Source: DATDVH01 sp035290045 (GTDB lineage: Bacteria; Patescibacteriota; Microgenomatia; UBA1406; HO2-37-13b). Taken from it: DNA of 17,339 bases. The translations under genes were made by a program, and so were the position numbers. Under the pieces are notes generated by a model. That model was not told where the DNA came from. It was given only the letters and a program-made list of their open reading frames with translations, and did not search any database. The stretch lies in assembly GCA_035290045.1 (NCBI GenBank), contig DATDVH010000042.1, forward strand, positions 1 to 17,339, written 5' to 3'. Position 1 is the first letter of the stretch. Each line of letters starts with the position of its first letter. Shown one piece after another: positions 8,764 through 14,448 of this stretch.

Positions 8764-8781
8764 TCTATAGAGAAGAGTATA
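8764..8781 (-). promoter_or_regulatory. Probable promoter of the epimerase gene
   Basis: On the minus strand TATACT (8776-8781) ends 16 bases before the ATG at 8759. TATAGA (8764-8769) lies 4 bases before the ATG and is too close. No clear -35 or Shine-Dalgarno is visible. Confidence 0.3.
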
Positions 8782-8793
8782 GCGTATTCATCG

Positions 8794-8829
8794 TTGTTTT
8801 TTGTGAATATATTTTCTATACTAAATGCT
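8794..8829 (+). promoter_or_regulatory. Leaderless-type promoter of the membrane protein gene
   Basis: TTGTTT (8794-8799), exactly 17 bases, TATACT (8817-8822), then 7 bases to ATG 8830. That spacing puts the transcript start at or next to the ATG. It also decides the start codon: the open frame extends upstream, but those codons lie before this promoter and overlap the epimerase gene. Confidence 0.55.
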
Positions 8830-9651
8830 ATGATTTCGTTCGCCCAGTTAATAAAAAAAGCACTACACAGGACAAAAGAACGATTTTTAATATACATACA
8901 AAGTCTTATTTTTTATATTTTAGTTTTTATATTGTATGGTTTAGGTTTATTTTTTATCCTTGAATCTTCTCAATTTATCAATCGTGTACTTGCTGTGCTA
9001 TTTTTTTTAGGAGCTTTTTTTCTTTATTTCTTTACTAATTTTTTATCCATAGTAGTGTTGATTGATGAACGTAAGCAGAGCTTTTATGAAGCAATACAAA
9101 AGTCGCTATCATATAGTGTGGGTTATCTATGGTTTTCCGCACTGTCTGGTTTGTTTCTGTTTGGTCTTATTCCTGTGTGGGTTTTAAGTTTTTTTGTCAC
9201 TTTATTGTTATGGTCTGTGTGGAGTATGTTTGCTGTCTTTATCTTTATTGAACAAAGGACAAAAGGATGGGCAAGTCTTTGGATAAGTCGTGAAGTGGTA
9301 AAACAACGGTTGTGGTATGTGGTCAGAAATGCCTTTTTAATCATATTTCCAGCACTGTTAGTGTCCGTTGGCGTTACATTTTTCTCTAAAAATGATATGA
9401 TGCAGATTATTCTCTCTTTTTTTTACGGGGTATTCTTATATCCTCTTGTAATGAGTTTTTATTATGAATTATATAAGACGCTTCCTTATAGGGATAATGT
9501 GAAGATATCCAGGGGGTGGGTGATAGTGTCTGTGATTGGTTGGATTATCATCGTGGGGTTCGTTTTCATTTCAATTTTTTTCCCTGTTTTTTTCCCCAGT
9601 TCTGATATTCCTTGTGTCAATACTGAGACGATACGGTGTCTACCTTCTTGA
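8830..9651 (+). CDS. Polytopic membrane protein of unknown function
   Basis: From the ATG at 8830 the product is 273 residues. It opens with an amphipathic, basic segment (MISFAQLIKKALHRTKERF), followed by about six to seven membrane helices near residues 20-42, 53-78, 97-140 (two), 163-185, 190-212 and 229-253. A short polar tail contains two Cys (C262, C270). The pattern of a juxtamembrane helix plus long hydrophobic pairs resembles small uncharacterised membrane proteins common in CPR genomes; I cannot assign transport or enzyme function. It lies divergent from the epimerase gene, and its last 35 bases overlap the 3' end of rpiB, which runs the opposite way. Confidence 0.75.
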   Translation: MISFAQLIKKALHRTKERFLIYIQSLIFYILVFILYGLGLFFILESSQFINRVLAVLFFLGAFFLYFFTNFLSIVVLIDERKQSFYEAIQKSLSYSVGYLWFSALSGLFLFGLIPVWVLSFFVTLLLWSVWSMFAVFIFIEQRTKGWASLWISREVVKQRLWYVVRNAFLIIFPALLVSVGVTFFSKNDMMQIILSFFYGVFLYPLVMSFYYELYKTLPYRDNVKISRGWVIVSVIGWIIIVGFVFISIFFPVFFPSSDIPCVNTETIRCLPS

Positions 9652-10297
9652 TGCGACGAAGATATTTTGCGTGAGTGATAGGAGCGGTGGCAATAAAAGT
9701 TTCAGTGATGTTTTTAGCTTTTTGGCTGTCAATATAGTCTGATCCAAGTGCTAATACATTGATATGGTCGTGCTCGCGTCCGCTTCTTACTTGATTTTCA
9801 GAAAATCCCAACGCGCAATATATGCCTTTATATCTGTTTGCCGCGATTGAGACTCCGATTCCTGATCCGCAGATGACGATGCCGAGCGACTGATCTTTTT
9901 CTGTTATACTTACTTCCGATGTGGGCTTGCTCAAGTGAGGCGTCCGGTCTGTCAAATCGGTGCGCAGGGGTGCAACTCCCCTCAAGTCCACATCTTTTTT
10001 TTTAGGCTTGACAAAAGAATGAGCATACGGTAAACTGGCAATAGACAGACCGGATGTTATCTCGCAAGAGTGTTCCTCCGTCAAAATACCTTCCGCAAGG
10101 AAGGTTTTTTGTTGACATAGTTTTTCAACTACTTTTTTGACAAAATCTGGATAGTCATCTTCTGGGTCATATACAGTGTTTCCGCAGTCTTCTATTTCAT
10201 TTCCTTTTTTTCTGAGCCACTGAATAAGTGCATTTTTCAACTGAAATCCCCGATGATCCGCACCAATAAAAATGACAGGTTTTGATGAGTAAGTCAT
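9617..10297 (-). CDS. rpiB: Ribose-5-phosphate isomerase B carrying an unusual internal insertion
   Basis: RpiB interconverts ribose 5-phosphate and ribulose 5-phosphate, the step next to the epimerase encoded nearby. Family motifs are clear: IGADHRG (11-17) and DCGN (37-40) at the front, VICGSGIGVSIAANRYKGIYCAL (141-163) with the catalytic-type C143, and REHDHINVLALG (174-185). Normal RpiB is about 145-150 residues; this one is 226. The excess lies at about residues 64-135, between the helix ending VVEKLCQQK and the strand leading to C143, where other RpiBs have only a short loop. The insertion is a multiple of three with no stop, so the frame stays open. On the plus strand it looks like RNA genes. 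The ATG overlaps the hepT stop by four bases (ATGA), implying coupled translation. Confidence 0.88.
   Translation of the reverse strand: MTYSSKPVIFIGADHRGFQLKNALIQWLRKKGNEIEDCGNTVYDPEDDYPDFVKKVVEKLCQQKTFLAEGILTEEHSCEITSGLSIASLPYAHSFVKPKKKDVDLRGVAPLRTDLTDRTPHLSKPTSEVSITEKDQSLGIVICGSGIGVSIAANRYKGIYCALGFSENQVRSGREHDHINVLALGSDYIDSQKAKNITETFIATAPITHAKYLRRIKKVDTVSSQY
9918..9994 (+). ncRNA. tRNA-like cloverleaf RNA (Asp GUC-type anticodon loop), antisense to rpiB
   Basis: A 12-bp closing stem pairs GATGTGGGCTTG (9918-9929) with CAAGTCCACATC (9983-9994), including one G-U. Inside are a 3-bp D-like hairpin (CTC, AAGT, GAG), a 5-bp anticodon-type stem with the 7-base loop CTGTCAA (9945-9961), and a 5-bp T-type stem with a 7-base loop (9966-9982). 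Read as a tRNA, the acceptor would be GGGCTTG/CAAGTCC with an A discriminator and anticodon GTC. Departures from a normal tRNA are the tiny D arm, no linker after the acceptor, TGCAACT instead of TTCRANY in the T loop, and no encoded CCA. TATACT at 9905-9910 could be its -10, and nine T follow at 9995-10003. It could be a functional odd tRNA, a decayed tRNA, or another structured RNA. Confidence 0.4.
9943..10054. repeat. 11-bp perfect inverted repeat linking anticodon arm and downstream RNA
   Basis: TCCGGTCTGTC (9943-9953, anticodon arm of the tRNA-like fold) is exactly complementary to GACAGACCGGA (10044-10054, start of the second predicted RNA). G-U and C-G pairs extend the helix about four more steps outward. 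Confidence 0.7.
10008..10036 (+). promoter_or_regulatory. Plus-strand promoter inside rpiB
   Basis: TTGACA (10008-10013), 17 bases, TAAACT (10031-10036). The -35 is consensus and the spacing ideal; the -10 matches 4 of 6. It points away from rpiB sense transcription, toward the terminator at 10089. Confidence 0.45.
10043..10110 (+). ncRNA. Predicted small RNA antisense to rpiB
   Basis: From the predicted start (about 10043) to the T run at 10110 is about 68 bases. It contains the anticodon-arm complement (10044-10054), a small CTC-GCAA-GAG hairpin (10061-10070), and a terminator hairpin also capped by GCAA. There is no convincing coding frame. As an antisense RNA it could lower rpiB mRNA, and it could pair with the tRNA-like RNA. 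The prediction rests on promoter and terminator only. Confidence 0.35.
10089..10110 (+). terminator. Intrinsic terminator (plus strand) inside rpiB
   Basis: CCTTCC, GCAA tetraloop, GGAAGG, then six T (10105-10110). On the minus strand no T run follows, so the signal is directional, opposite to rpiB. Confidence 0.6.
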
Positions 10298-10725
10298 ATC
10301 AGATAGGACGCAATTTGACGAGCAAACTTATCAAAATCATCTAAATGATGGTTGATATTATTTGCGATCTGTTCATAATCTACTTGGAGATAGTCGTGAA
10401 CTAAAATATTTCTGAAGCTTGCGACTTTTGCGAAATTATAGGCAAACTCCTTATTAATAACGTTGTGATCTCCCAGCAATTCAATGGCATGACGGTAAGT
10501 TTGAGGTGTCGGCAAACGTTGATCTGCGATGATAAACTCCGCAATATCAATGCAAGATTCTGCGGCAAGCTGTAAATATCTTTCTGCCTTTGCTCTTTTG
10601 TCAATATTTGTTTTTAGTTCTGCCCCAGTGACTCCTTGGAGGTTTTTTAAGATTCCTGCATATTCTTCAAGAGCTTTAAGACGTATATGCACTTTATCTA
10701 TGGAGGAGTGTGTAGTATTATTCAT
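10294..10725 (-). CDS. hepT: HepT-like HEPN toxin (DUF86 family)
   Basis: HepT proteins are helical HEPN-fold toxins described as RNases; their partner MntA inactivates them. The 143-residue protein keeps the HEPN signature RNxxxHxY as RNILVHDY at residues 105-112 (R105, H110, Y112), in a chain that is otherwise all helix. I start at the ATG at 10723-10725, which overlaps the end of mntA by 8 bases; an upstream in-frame ATG would run deep into mntA. The stop TGA overlaps the ATG of rpiB. The pair is thus translated in a chain antitoxin, toxin, isomerase. The RxxxxH core is intact, so the toxin is probably active. Confidence 0.88.
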   Translation of the reverse strand: MNNTTHSSIDKVHIRLKALEEYAGILKNLQGVTGAELKTNIDKRAKAERYLQLAAESCIDIAEFIIADQRLPTPQTYRHAIELLGDHNVINKEFAYNFAKVASFRNILVHDYLQVDYEQIANNINHHLDDFDKFARQIASYLI

Positions 10726-11146
10726 GGAAGATGCCCTTTTGCGCCACTGTGGCGAGATTAGTAAGCGTATTGCGGCGGATATAATAGAGATTGTCAAGAT
10801 AACGAGAGAGTACGTACTGTTCATATTCAACTCGTTTTTGTTCGTCGCGAACAAAAAGAATGTATCGCGGCGTTATCACAGAGTAACTAAGCAGAAGCGG
10901 CGCATCCTGCAAGTCAACCACATCAAGAAAGTCGGTCATTAATATTCTGCTCAATTGTCCGATGTATTCAAGCTTCAAATCAAAGCGCTTATTTTTTTCC
11001 AGTCCTTTCTGAAAAAGGATGGCGATGTCAACATCGCTTGTAGGATGGGTTTCTTGTTCGGTCTGGGAACCAAAAAGATATACAACCTCTACGGGTTGAG
11101 TGTGAAAATACTCCTTTATTTGTTGTAATTGCATATGGTGTAACAT
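10718..11146 (-). CDS. mntA: MntA-like nucleotidyltransferase antitoxin
   Basis: MntA antitoxins silence HepT by transferring AMP groups onto it. The 142-residue protein shows the minimal nucleotidyltransferase motif GSQ (26-28), then PTSDVDIA (35-42) with metal-binding D38 and D40, and a third acidic strand, DFLDVVDL (72-79), with D75 or D78. Antitoxin before toxin with a short overlap is the usual order. The start at 11146 is favoured by a TATAAT box nine bases upstream; Met5 (11134) is an alternative. Confidence 0.88.
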   Translation of the reverse strand: MLHHMQLQQIKEYFHTQPVEVVYLFGSQTEQETHPTSDVDIAILFQKGLEKNKRFDLKLEYIGQLSRILMTDFLDVVDLQDAPLLLSYSVITPRYILFVRDEQKRVEYEQYVLSRYLDNLYYIRRNTLTNLATVAQKGIFHE

Positions 11147-11155
11147 GGTAAAAAT

Positions 11156-11186
11156 ATTATATCACATCTGCGGCAATAATAATCAA
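11156..11186 (-). promoter_or_regulatory. Promoter of the mntA-hepT-rpiB operon
   Basis: On the minus strand TTGATT (11181-11186), 19 bases, perfect TATAAT (11156-11161), then nine bases to the mntA ATG. No Shine-Dalgarno; leader about two to three bases. It diverges from the promoter of the S-box-like module. Confidence 0.5.
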
Positions 11187-11233
11187 TCATCACGATTCTC
11201 AGATATTCAAATGAACCTGTAGTAATTTAGTCC

Positions 11234-11261
11234 TTGACAATCACAATATCTTGTGTAAAAT
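11234..11261 (+). promoter_or_regulatory. Promoter of S-box-like module copy 1
   Basis: TTGACA (11234-11239), 16 bases, TAAAAT (11256-11261), with the start near 11268. The same boxes and spacing occur before copy 2, and sequence similarity between copies begins about where transcription should begin. Confidence 0.7.
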
Positions 11262-11279
11262 ACGGACAATTGACAATAA

Positions 11280-11394
11280 AAATCAAGAGTGAGGGGGAGA
11301 GTTTTGGCTCAATGATCCCTCCCGCAACCGTCCCCCCCGCCTACGGCGGGAGAAACGGTGCGAAAGCCAACCTTTGTAAAGAAAGGGACGATTT
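11280..11394 (+). ncRNA. SAM-I (S-box)-like riboswitch aptamer, copy 1
   Basis: The sequence follows the S-box plan. P1 pairs AAATC (11280-11284) with GATTT (11390-11394), next to the conserved AAGAG. P2 pairs GAGGG (11291-11295) with CCCTC (11317-11321) and has a kink-turn-like AATGA. The P2 loop TTGG (11304-11307) can pair with CCAA (11367-11370), matching the S-box pseudoknot. J2/3 GCAACC is present. P3 pairs ACCGT (11327-11331) with ACGGT (11355-11359), topped by CCCGCC-TAC-GGCGGG. GGTGC follows, and P4 pairs CCTTT with AAAGG (11371-11386). Known members bind S-adenosylmethionine and switch off methionine or SAM genes. Here the downstream genes are unknown. The K-turn and J3/4 differ enough that ligand binding is not assured. 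Confidence 0.75.
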
Positions 11395-11463
11395 GATCCT
11401 TATACGCGAGAATACGTATAGAAAAAGGATACACGATTTTTTCGTATAAAGATCTGATCGTGT
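11395..11463 (+). ncRNA. Conserved 3' domain of module copy 1
   Basis: After the aptamer comes a stem-loop: ATCCT (11396-11400) pairs with AGGAT (11426-11430), and an inner TATACG (11401-11406) with CGTATA (11415-11420). It is followed by ACACGATTTTTTCGTAT, present unchanged in copy 2. In copy 1 only, ACACGAT (11431-11437) is complementary to ATCGTGT (11457-11463), next to the terminator, and could serve in switching. This domain is not part of the ordinary S-box aptamer. Confidence 0.55.
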
Positions 11464-11464
11464 C

Positions 11465-11489
11465 ACCTCTCTTTCAGGAGAGGTTTTTT
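11465..11489 (+). terminator. Intrinsic terminator of module copy 1
   Basis: ACCTCTC and GAGAGGT around a six-base loop, then a run of T to 11489. Lying between the aptamer and the gene at 11542, it could be the attenuator of a transcriptional riboswitch. Confidence 0.75.
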
Positions 11490-11508
11490 ATTCCGATTTA
11501 ATCGGAAT
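11490..11508. repeat. Palindrome after the terminator
   Basis: ATTCCGAT and ATCGGAAT around TTA. The left half and loop are kept after the copy 2 terminator, but the right half is not. It may be a second hairpin or a protein site. Confidence 0.4.
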
Positions 11509-11525
11509 TTATTAAAAGTTTTTTT
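11508..11525 (+). repeat. Shared leader motif, copy 1
   Basis: The 18 bases TTTATTAAAAGTTTTTTT before the gene at 11542 recur exactly at 13498-13515 before the gene at 13528. It may be a promoter element or a duplicated leader; no Shine-Dalgarno lies in either. Confidence 0.5.
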
Positions 11526-11541
11526 TGAAAAAAACAAAAAT

Positions 11542-12891
11542 ATGTCGAAAGAAATTGATATAAAAATAAATGAGAATGAAGCTCGTGAATTGTCTTTGCG
11601 GCAATTAGGATCATTTATGAAAACGTTATATGTTTTTGAATTGGGGAAGGGAGAAATTATTAATTATGTTGATGAAATGGTTCAAGAAGGTAGGAAAGGT
11701 GAAGGCAATCACATAGTTCATAGTTTGCATAGTCAAGAAATAACACGATATGATCCTTATGAGTTGCATTATTTTTATAAGCTTAGAAAGTCTGATGTAT
11801 ATCAAGCATGGCATGTTCTATCTTATGCAAGTGAGGATCTTGATAGCATTTTAACGCATATTACTTTTCATGATGCTTTACCTTTTTATGAAGATCACGT
11901 AAAAACATTACAAGAAAAAAATGTTAATCCTTCAGGTTTTTTGCTACATGCCATAGATACCTTTGTAAAAACAAAAATAAGCCCAGAAGTGATTAAAGAC
12001 TTTTTAAATTCCAACGTAGAACGTTTTTCTGACCCAAATCTTTTGCTTAAAACGATGAATAAAAAATTTGACGCGCCCGGAGCAATCAATGCTCTTATTG
12101 AGAAATATAGAGATAAAATCGACTTAAGAATTCATCCAATATGTGGTGAAGAAAGCATTTTTAGAAGTTTTGATGATAAAGTAATTGAGGAACATCGAGC
12201 GGTTGATAAAGTGTCTCAAAAACTTGAGTATGATTTAGATGAAAAAATTCAGGAAGGGAGTAGAACTCAAAGAGATATTTATGGTGCGTATGAATATTGT
12301 GGACTAAGTTGGGAAGATATAGATCCAAGCCTTGATTTTATTCAAAAGGTAGTAGGACTCCACTATATTCCTTCAAACCACGAAGCACTCCTCAAAAAAT
12401 TATCACAAGGAATGAATCTATATAAATCTAACTATAGCGAGAGACCAATACGTCTTAATAAAGATAGATTGGCTTCTGTTGAATTACAAATAATGCACAT
12501 GAGTGAATCTTATCCTCAAGAGCTGGAGGGAAAAGGATTAGAAGTTATTGATACAGAAATAGGGAATAAAATAGCGTTTCTTGATGGAGAATGTATTGGT
12601 GGAGTAGCGAATTCAGAATTTGGAGAACATGCAACAAACGGTGATGTAGTTGCATGGGTGGTGCGAGAACAGATAGATCAAGATTATTGGCGTGGGTCAC
12701 AGAGAAGAGATAGAGTGCTTGCATGGAGAAAAGGAAGGAAAATACAGCAGGAGATCTATGAGGATAACGCATGGGCAAAAGAGAGATATTTTTATGTCTC
12801 GCCCCCAAAGGTTACGTCTGAAGGCGATGTTGAGATCGTTGTAACAACCGATAATAAGAAAGAAGTAAAAAAAGTGAAAATAGATAAGTAA
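11542..12891 (+). CDS. Unknown protein, first gene after the S-box-like RNA
   Basis: This 449-residue soluble protein is not recognised. There is no signal peptide or membrane helix. Residues about 1-210 look mostly helical and rich in charged residues. Residues about 330-449 look beta-rich: ELEGKGLEVIDTEIGNKIAF, then an acidic and aromatic stretch with DQDYWRGSQRRDRVLAWRKG, ending in a Lys/Val-rich strand. No catalytic motif stands out. The start at 11542 follows an A-rich stretch without a Shine-Dalgarno. It lies 52 bases after the terminator of the S-box-like RNA, so its expression may depend on read-through. It is followed by two more unknown genes on the same strand, which together look like a small operon. 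Confidence 0.7.
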   Translation: MSKEIDIKINENEARELSLRQLGSFMKTLYVFELGKGEIINYVDEMVQEGRKGEGNHIVHSLHSQEITRYDPYELHYFYKLRKSDVYQAWHVLSYASEDLDSILTHITFHDALPFYEDHVKTLQEKNVNPSGFLLHAIDTFVKTKISPEVIKDFLNSNVERFSDPNLLLKTMNKKFDAPGAINALIEKYRDKIDLRIHPICGEESIFRSFDDKVIEEHRAVDKVSQKLEYDLDEKIQEGSRTQRDIYGAYEYCGLSWEDIDPSLDFIQKVVGLHYIPSNHEALLKKLSQGMNLYKSNYSERPIRLNKDRLASVELQIMHMSESYPQELEGKGLEVIDTEIGNKIAFLDGECIGGVANSEFGEHATNGDVVAWVVREQIDQDYWRGSQRRDRVLAWRKGRKIQQEIYEDNAWAKERYFYVSPPKVTSEGDVEIVVTTDNKKEVKKVKIDK

Positions 12892-12930
12892 TTTTCACCT
12901 ATTACAAGTTATATACGGCTTAAAATCACT

Positions 12931-13440
12931 ATGGATAAAGAACGACAAATACCACTACAACAGCTTATTGAGCGAGACGAGCAGGGGAATCTCGTATATA
13001 CCTTTGAAGGATTTAAAGAGAATCGTTACAATTTTCGACTGTTCAGATTAGAATGGCTCCAAGAAAACAGAACCTTTTTATTACCCTATTATAAAAAAGC
13101 TGTAGAAGAAAATCCTGAACTTTATGATAGGATATTGTTTTTTAAAAAAGAGATTGTTGATCCGGCTGTTGATAAATTAGACAGTGTTGTAAATAGTGAA
13201 GAATACTTAAAAGGTTCTCGTGAAAAAAAACAAGAACTTGCTCGTAAACTTAAGTTGAGTGAAGAATGCCAAAAGATGGAAACAACAAGAGAAGAACGGT
13301 CCAAAGCAGATTATGAGTGGTACCGATTGCTCAAAAAATACGGCGCAGAGGAAAATCAAATGGACATACTACCTTTTCCATCGTCAGAATCAGAAATCGC
13401 AAAAATAACTATAGTTATGAAAGATAGGTTTAAGCGTTAA
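12931..13440 (+). CDS. Unknown small charged protein
   Basis: The 169-residue product is not recognised. It is highly charged, and residues about 85-145 (EYLKGSREKKQELARKLKLS onward) look like a continuous helix or coiled coil. There is no membrane segment or Cys/His metal motif. It begins 39 bases after the preceding stop. TAAAAT ends four bases before the ATG, too close for a normal -10, so it is probably co-transcribed with the gene before it. Confidence 0.65.
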   Translation: MDKERQIPLQQLIERDEQGNLVYTFEGFKENRYNFRLFRLEWLQENRTFLLPYYKKAVEENPELYDRILFFKKEIVDPAVDKLDSVVNSEEYLKGSREKKQELARKLKLSEECQKMETTREERSKADYEWYRLLKKYGAEENQMDILPFPSSESEIAKITIVMKDRFKR

Positions 13441-13497
13441 AAAAAAGTTATCAAAATTGAATAAGACTTGAACGACGTCAAAAATTAACATCACAAG

Positions 13498-13515
13498 TTT
13501 ATTAAAAGTTTTTTT
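13498..13515 (+). repeat. Shared leader motif, copy 2
   Basis: Exact 18-base match to 11508-11525, here 12 bases before the ATG of the gene at 13528. Both copies sit just upstream of unknown genes of the same cluster. Confidence 0.5.
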
Positions 13516-13527
13516 AAATCAAACCTT

Positions 13528-14400
13528 ATGGAAAAAGGACACAATTCTACAACAGAAATGCCGATTGCCGAACAGCCCCGGCCTATTTTTATCATTGCGC
13601 GCACTAACGACTTATTTGAGCAATTTATTCCTGTGATAGCATCTGCTTTACAACAAACAAGCCGTGTGGTTGACGTAAAAACTTTTCCTAAAGAAAGTTC
13701 ATACGAGGAAATTAATTTATGGTGCAAAAGCAATAGAGGTGATTTATCTAAAAAAGAAATTTTGGCTGATTATACATGTGAAGGAGAAATAGACAATATA
13801 GAACAATCATATATTAACTTTGAGAAACTTATATCTAATGCCATCATGCAGACAGTTTTCGGGAAAAACATGTTTGAAGTACTAACAAATTCAGAGGATA
13901 GTTTTGAAATGCATGGTCAAGCTATTTTTCAAACATTGGATTTTGTCTTTAACAATAACCCTGATATAAAACCTTCAAAAATGTATATTGTGCGCAATCA
14001 TCTTACTGATCATTTTCCGTTCCGCTTGAATGATAGTCCCATTTTTTCCCACCAAAATCAACACAATAATCCTCCCGAGTTTCTTACAGAAATTCTTGAA
14101 AAATTGACTATCCCAGCAATAGAAACTGTAGATTCAGTGATGGATGTGCCCGAAACCATTTTTGATCCGACTATACATGATAAAATGGCGGTAATGGCAG
14201 ATAGGCATGAAATGAACAGAAAAAACTATTATTCGTACAAAGATGAACCAAAAACGCAACAACTAGGGAGGCAAGGTAAATTATTTCTTTTGCCATTTGA
14301 GTCTTTATATAGTTTACTGAAGCAGGTAGGGCATACAAGAAATAGCGAAGAAGTTGCCGCAAATTTATGCTTCATTGTCAAAGATTTGTTTGATAAATAA
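13528..14400 (+). CDS. Unknown protein, third gene of the cluster
   Basis: This 290-residue soluble protein is not recognised. An N-terminal strand-helix-strand segment (RPIFIIARTNDLF, then SALQQTSRVVDVKTFPKESS) suggests an alpha/beta fold. A central stretch contains several His (DHFPF, FSHQNQHNN). I see no nucleotide-binding or catalytic signature. It is 87 bases after the previous gene and carries the 18-base leader motif found before the first gene of the cluster. It converges on the ATPase gene; the 48 bases between them contain a small hairpin (TGTCA/TGACA at 14408-14422) but no T run. Confidence 0.65.
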   Translation: MEKGHNSTTEMPIAEQPRPIFIIARTNDLFEQFIPVIASALQQTSRVVDVKTFPKESSYEEINLWCKSNRGDLSKKEILADYTCEGEIDNIEQSYINFEKLISNAIMQTVFGKNMFEVLTNSEDSFEMHGQAIFQTLDFVFNNNPDIKPSKMYIVRNHLTDHFPFRLNDSPIFSHQNQHNNPPEFLTEILEKLTIPAIETVDSVMDVPETIFDPTIHDKMAVMADRHEMNRKNYYSYKDEPKTQQLGRQGKLFLLPFESLYSLLKQVGHTRNSEEVAANLCFIVKDLFDK

Positions 14401-14448
14401 TCAGAGATTGTCAGTAAATGACACATTCTCGGGCTGTGTAAGATTGAA

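Larger units (their letters stand above)
9893..10108. other. Insertion of about 216 bp within rpiB
   Basis: Limits are set by comparing the protein with the usual RpiB fold, so each end may be off by some codons. In the rpiB frame it codes a low-order, polar stretch unlike any part of the isomerase. On the opposite strand it holds, in order, a -10 box, a multi-hairpin tRNA-like fold, a run of nine T, a promoter with TTGACA, and a hairpin terminator ending near the insertion edge. No flanking direct repeat is evident. Confidence 0.6.

Noticed and set aside
8710..8829. Longer start for the membrane protein
   Set aside because: It lies upstream of the well-spaced promoter (TTGTTT-17-TATACT) and overlaps the epimerase gene.
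8760..8897. Longer epimerase start
   Set aside because: The family's first strand begins at the Met at 8759; the extension overlaps the divergent gene's promoter and start.
9881..10140. Group I or II intron in rpiB mRNA
   Set aside because: The insertion is short, shows no recognisable intron core, stays open in frame, and its promoter and terminator signals point to the opposite strand.
10726..10854. Longer hepT start with a hydrophobic N-terminus
   Set aside because: It is a shadow of mntA in another frame; the short form gives the normal HepT length and overlap.
11234..11449. 71-residue plus-strand open frame
   Set aside because: It lies entirely over the promoter and S-box-like RNA; the equivalent region in copy 2 does not keep the frame.
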